Positions 62,263 through 64,000 of a stretch of 64,000 nt of DNA are shown in pieces; within the stretch, counting starts at the first letter, position 1, and every line of letters starts with the position of its first letter. The stretch lies in NCBI GenBank assembly GCA_037576215.1, contig JBANDB010000003.1, positions 4,526,001 through 4,590,000 of the forward strand. The letters run 5' to 3'. A program made the position numbers and the translations under genes. Source of the stretch: Armillaria gallica. Taxonomy: Eukaryota; Basidiomycota; Agaricomycetes; Agaricales; Physalacriaceae. The notes under the pieces were generated by a model. It was not told where the DNA came from and made no database searches. It saw only the letters and a list, made by a program, of their open reading frames with translations.

Positions 62263-62922
62263 TGATAACAACGTATTGAATGGTGGCGTGCATTTGGGAT
62301 CAAAGACTGACGTCACGCGTTTGTGGGCATCGCGTCGATAATTGTTTCCCAGATACGGCCCTGTGGATTATCTAGAATTCCATCCTAATGATTGTTGAGA
62401 ATACGTGGCAGGATGTGATGAGGATGGTGCCGAATTCGCAAAGCGTATTCTCGTCTGGATGCTACAGCATGCACCCCACCCTCGTGACCGCATATACGAG
62501 CTAGAAGCAGGACACGCCCATGATGGTAGGACGAGGTTGGCTGCAGAGCGAAACCAAATGGGGTGGACGTGGGAGGTCAATAATTGCATATGGAAATATT
62601 GAGCTAGGCTTGGGATGAAATGTTGAGATGAGCAAGTGTGCTCGTAGTCGATGGCGACGATGAACCAGATGGAGAAACAAAGTCTAGAGCGAGTTGGAAG
62701 CAACAGTCTGTAAGAAGCGTGAGTGTATCAAAGTCAGGAAGTGCTCAAAGATTAGAACGGAGGCCGGACCGGTACTCCTCGGATCTCAGTAAAACGAGGT
62801 AGAGTGAAAGAGAGTGCTGAATGAGAATTGAGGTTGAATGAGATCGACATAGATTGCACATAGGTGGTATCAACTGATGCTACAGTGGAATGAAAATAGC
62901 CTTAATCGGACCTAGGAAACGG
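62263..62922. other. intergenic between convergent genes
   Basis: It holds the 3' regions of the oxidase (plus) and bHLH gene (minus). A short plus-strand frame around 62405-62602 reads AGCDEDGAEFAKRILVWMLQ and onward, which looks protein-like but has no family match or splice partner. Confidence 0.4.
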
Positions 62923-63668
62923 TCAGCAAGGAGACGAAGACAAGGAGCCATATGCATACTCATCAGACTCGTCGTCATCCCGGGAATCGCCTCCGTTCCA
63001 TCTGCGTTCCCAGAGCGCATTCGGAGGTGGCGGTAATGGCGTCGGGAGGCGGGAATTTGCATGATGAAGGCGGGCAAGAAGGGCCTCGCGCTCTGAGACG
63101 AGGGCATGGATGTACTCAATAGCTGGATACGGGTCCGTCAGAGGCAAGCGAGGAGTAACACAGATGACACACTCTTGCCCAAAACGACATTCTCACTCCG
63201 AGGACCTGCTCGTCCGTCGGCGCTCACCTCGCTGCCGCTTCCTCCCCCGCCGCTTCCTCCCTGTCGGCTCCGTCGACGACGCTTCACCTCACCTCTTGAC
63301 TCGTTTGAGATTGTTGCCTCCTCCTGTTTGATGGCCTCGCGCAGAGCAGGGACCGTCTGACACAGAGCCTCGTATCCGCGGCGAATGTTCGCTCGCCGCT
63401 TTTGCTCGCTCTGGATGTGGTTGGCCTTTTTCTGTGATGGACTGAGGAGGGTCGACTTTGATGCTGTCTGAGGCTGGGGCGGGGGCGTAGGTCTGAATCT
63501 TTTGGGGGGAGGTGGTGGTGGGTGGTTGAGTGAATGCTTTGAAGGAGAAGGGGGCGGCTCTAGAGCCATGAGATCACGTGTTGCCTTTGAGAGGGCATCC
63601 TTGCGTTGTGGCGGGATGAGCGCGTAAAAGTCGCCGGTGGGCGTATAGTGCTGCTCGTAGTCGTACAT
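62923..63668 (-). CDS. basic helix-loop-helix transcription factor
   Basis: Two exons (63173-63668 and 62923-63122) encode 231 residues. The N-terminus is Pro-rich. The bHLH region spans about 79-182: the basic part and helix 1 are KKANHIQSEQKRRANIRRGY with EALCQTVPAL, and helix 2 is VVLGKTIEYIHALVSEREAL. The His-x3-Glu-x3-Arg arrangement (H84, E88, R91 or R92) is that of E-box-binding bHLH proteins. The loop is unusually long, about 50 residues, rich in basic residues and Gly/Ser. The intron falls between the loop and helix 2 and is needed to recover helix 2. The C-terminus is Pro-rich then acidic. It is divergent from the F-box gene over about 100 bp. Target genes are unknown. Confidence 0.9.
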
Positions 63669-63769
63669 CAGCCTTCAATCTTTACTTTACTCGGCCCTTC
63701 TAGGTAGCCACTGATCACGTGCATACGTCATAGCCGCATTTGAATTTCAAGTTTTCAACTTCTTTGCTA
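63669..63769. promoter_or_regulatory. 101-bp divergent promoter (bHLH / F-box)
   Basis: Only 101 bp separate the two divergent start codons, so the genes must share promoter sequence. A cacgtg core E-box is nearly formed at atcacgtgca (63713-63722), an E-box the bHLH protein itself could bind; autoregulation is inference. Confidence 0.4.
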
Positions 63770-64000
63770 ATGTCTATCCCGATCGAACTGCTCTCCAAGA
63801 TATTTACCCTTGCCTACGATGGAGACGATATCGCCAATGCTGGCTTCGTCCACGTCTGTAGCGATTGGAGAGCAGTAGCCTTGGAAACCCCCGAGCTCTG
63901 GAGTCATGTTACCGTACGCAAATCAGGGAAAGGCCTCTCCACCATCCTCGAGCGATCGCGCTCCTGCCCACTCACCATTCGCGCTACCCTCAAAGATGAT
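63770..64000 (+). CDS. F-box-like protein, 3' end cut by window edge
   Basis: An open frame of 77 codons runs to the window edge. It begins MSIPIELLSKIFTLAYDGDD and continues FVHVCSDWRAVALETPELWS and then VTVRKSGKGLSTILERSRSC. Proline-Ile-Glu-Leu-Leu near the start, the V-C-x-x-W-R step and the PELW motif are the standard F-box layout of large agaricomycete families. Such proteins link substrates to SCF ubiquitin ligases through Skp1. The substrate-binding part lies beyond the window. Confidence 0.82.
   Translation, partial: MSIPIELLSKIFTLAYDGDDIANAGFVHVCSDWRAVALETPELWSHVTVRKSGKGLSTILERSRSCPLTIRATLKDD

Overview
The window is genomic DNA of a filamentous basidiomycete, most likely an agaricomycete (mushroom-forming fungus). 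The evidence is dense GT-AG introns of mostly 45-62 bp, a single-polypeptide fatty acid synthase of the basidiomycete type, tandem Zn2Cys6 regulators, and mushroom-typical families (GH10 xylanase, alcohol-oxidase GMC enzyme, seven-helix DUF6534-like protein, bHLH and F-box proteins). I built the gene models by hand-splicing. Each intact model keeps one reading frame across all junctions and its coding length is a multiple of three.

Layout: J-domain protein cut by the left edge (1-535, -). Kelch membrane protein (2709-5923, +). A 7-kb gene-poor stretch holding a decayed sugar-transporter gene (about 7140-8850, -). Acyl-CoA-binding protein (12857-13393, -) divergent from a two-PH-domain protein (13988-15588, +). 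Two tandem paralogous Zn2Cys6 regulators (16729-18859 and 19973-22402, +). Polyphosphate polymerase Vtc4-like (23668-27078, -) divergent from a RagC/Gtr2 GTPase (27261-28727, +). A 22-exon fused fatty acid synthase (29263-42143, +). A kinase-like protein (42784-44357, +). A broken 3' piece of a GH79-like gene (44544-44905, -). DEAD-box helicase Dbp5 (45078-47035, -). GH10 xylanase (48727-50135, +). A 255-bp inverted-repeat element (52400-52654). A many-exon seven-helix membrane protein with a frame conflict (53908-55828, +). 1-Cys peroxiredoxin (56780-57739, +). Alcohol-oxidase-like GMC flavoenzyme (59551-62262, +). A bHLH regulator (62923-63668, -) divergent from an F-box gene cut by the right edge (63770-64000, +).

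Functionally the block from 12.8 to 47 kb is mostly housekeeping: acyl-CoA handling and de novo fatty-acid synthesis, phosphate storage in the vacuole, TORC1-linked nutrient signalling (Gtr2) and mRNA export (Dbp5). The flanks are more accessory: secreted plant-wall hydrolase, alcohol oxidase producing hydrogen peroxide, a peroxide-removing peroxiredoxin next to it, and relics of a sugar transporter and a glycosidase. I see no defence island, biosynthetic cluster, CRISPR array, rRNA or clear tRNA gene.

The most unusual signals are in gene structure: an inferred 2-nt exon in the xylanase, very short exons elsewhere (7, 9, 11, 12 and 14 nt), four GC-AG introns, and several stop-free in-frame introns that simple ORF reading would mistake for coding sequence.
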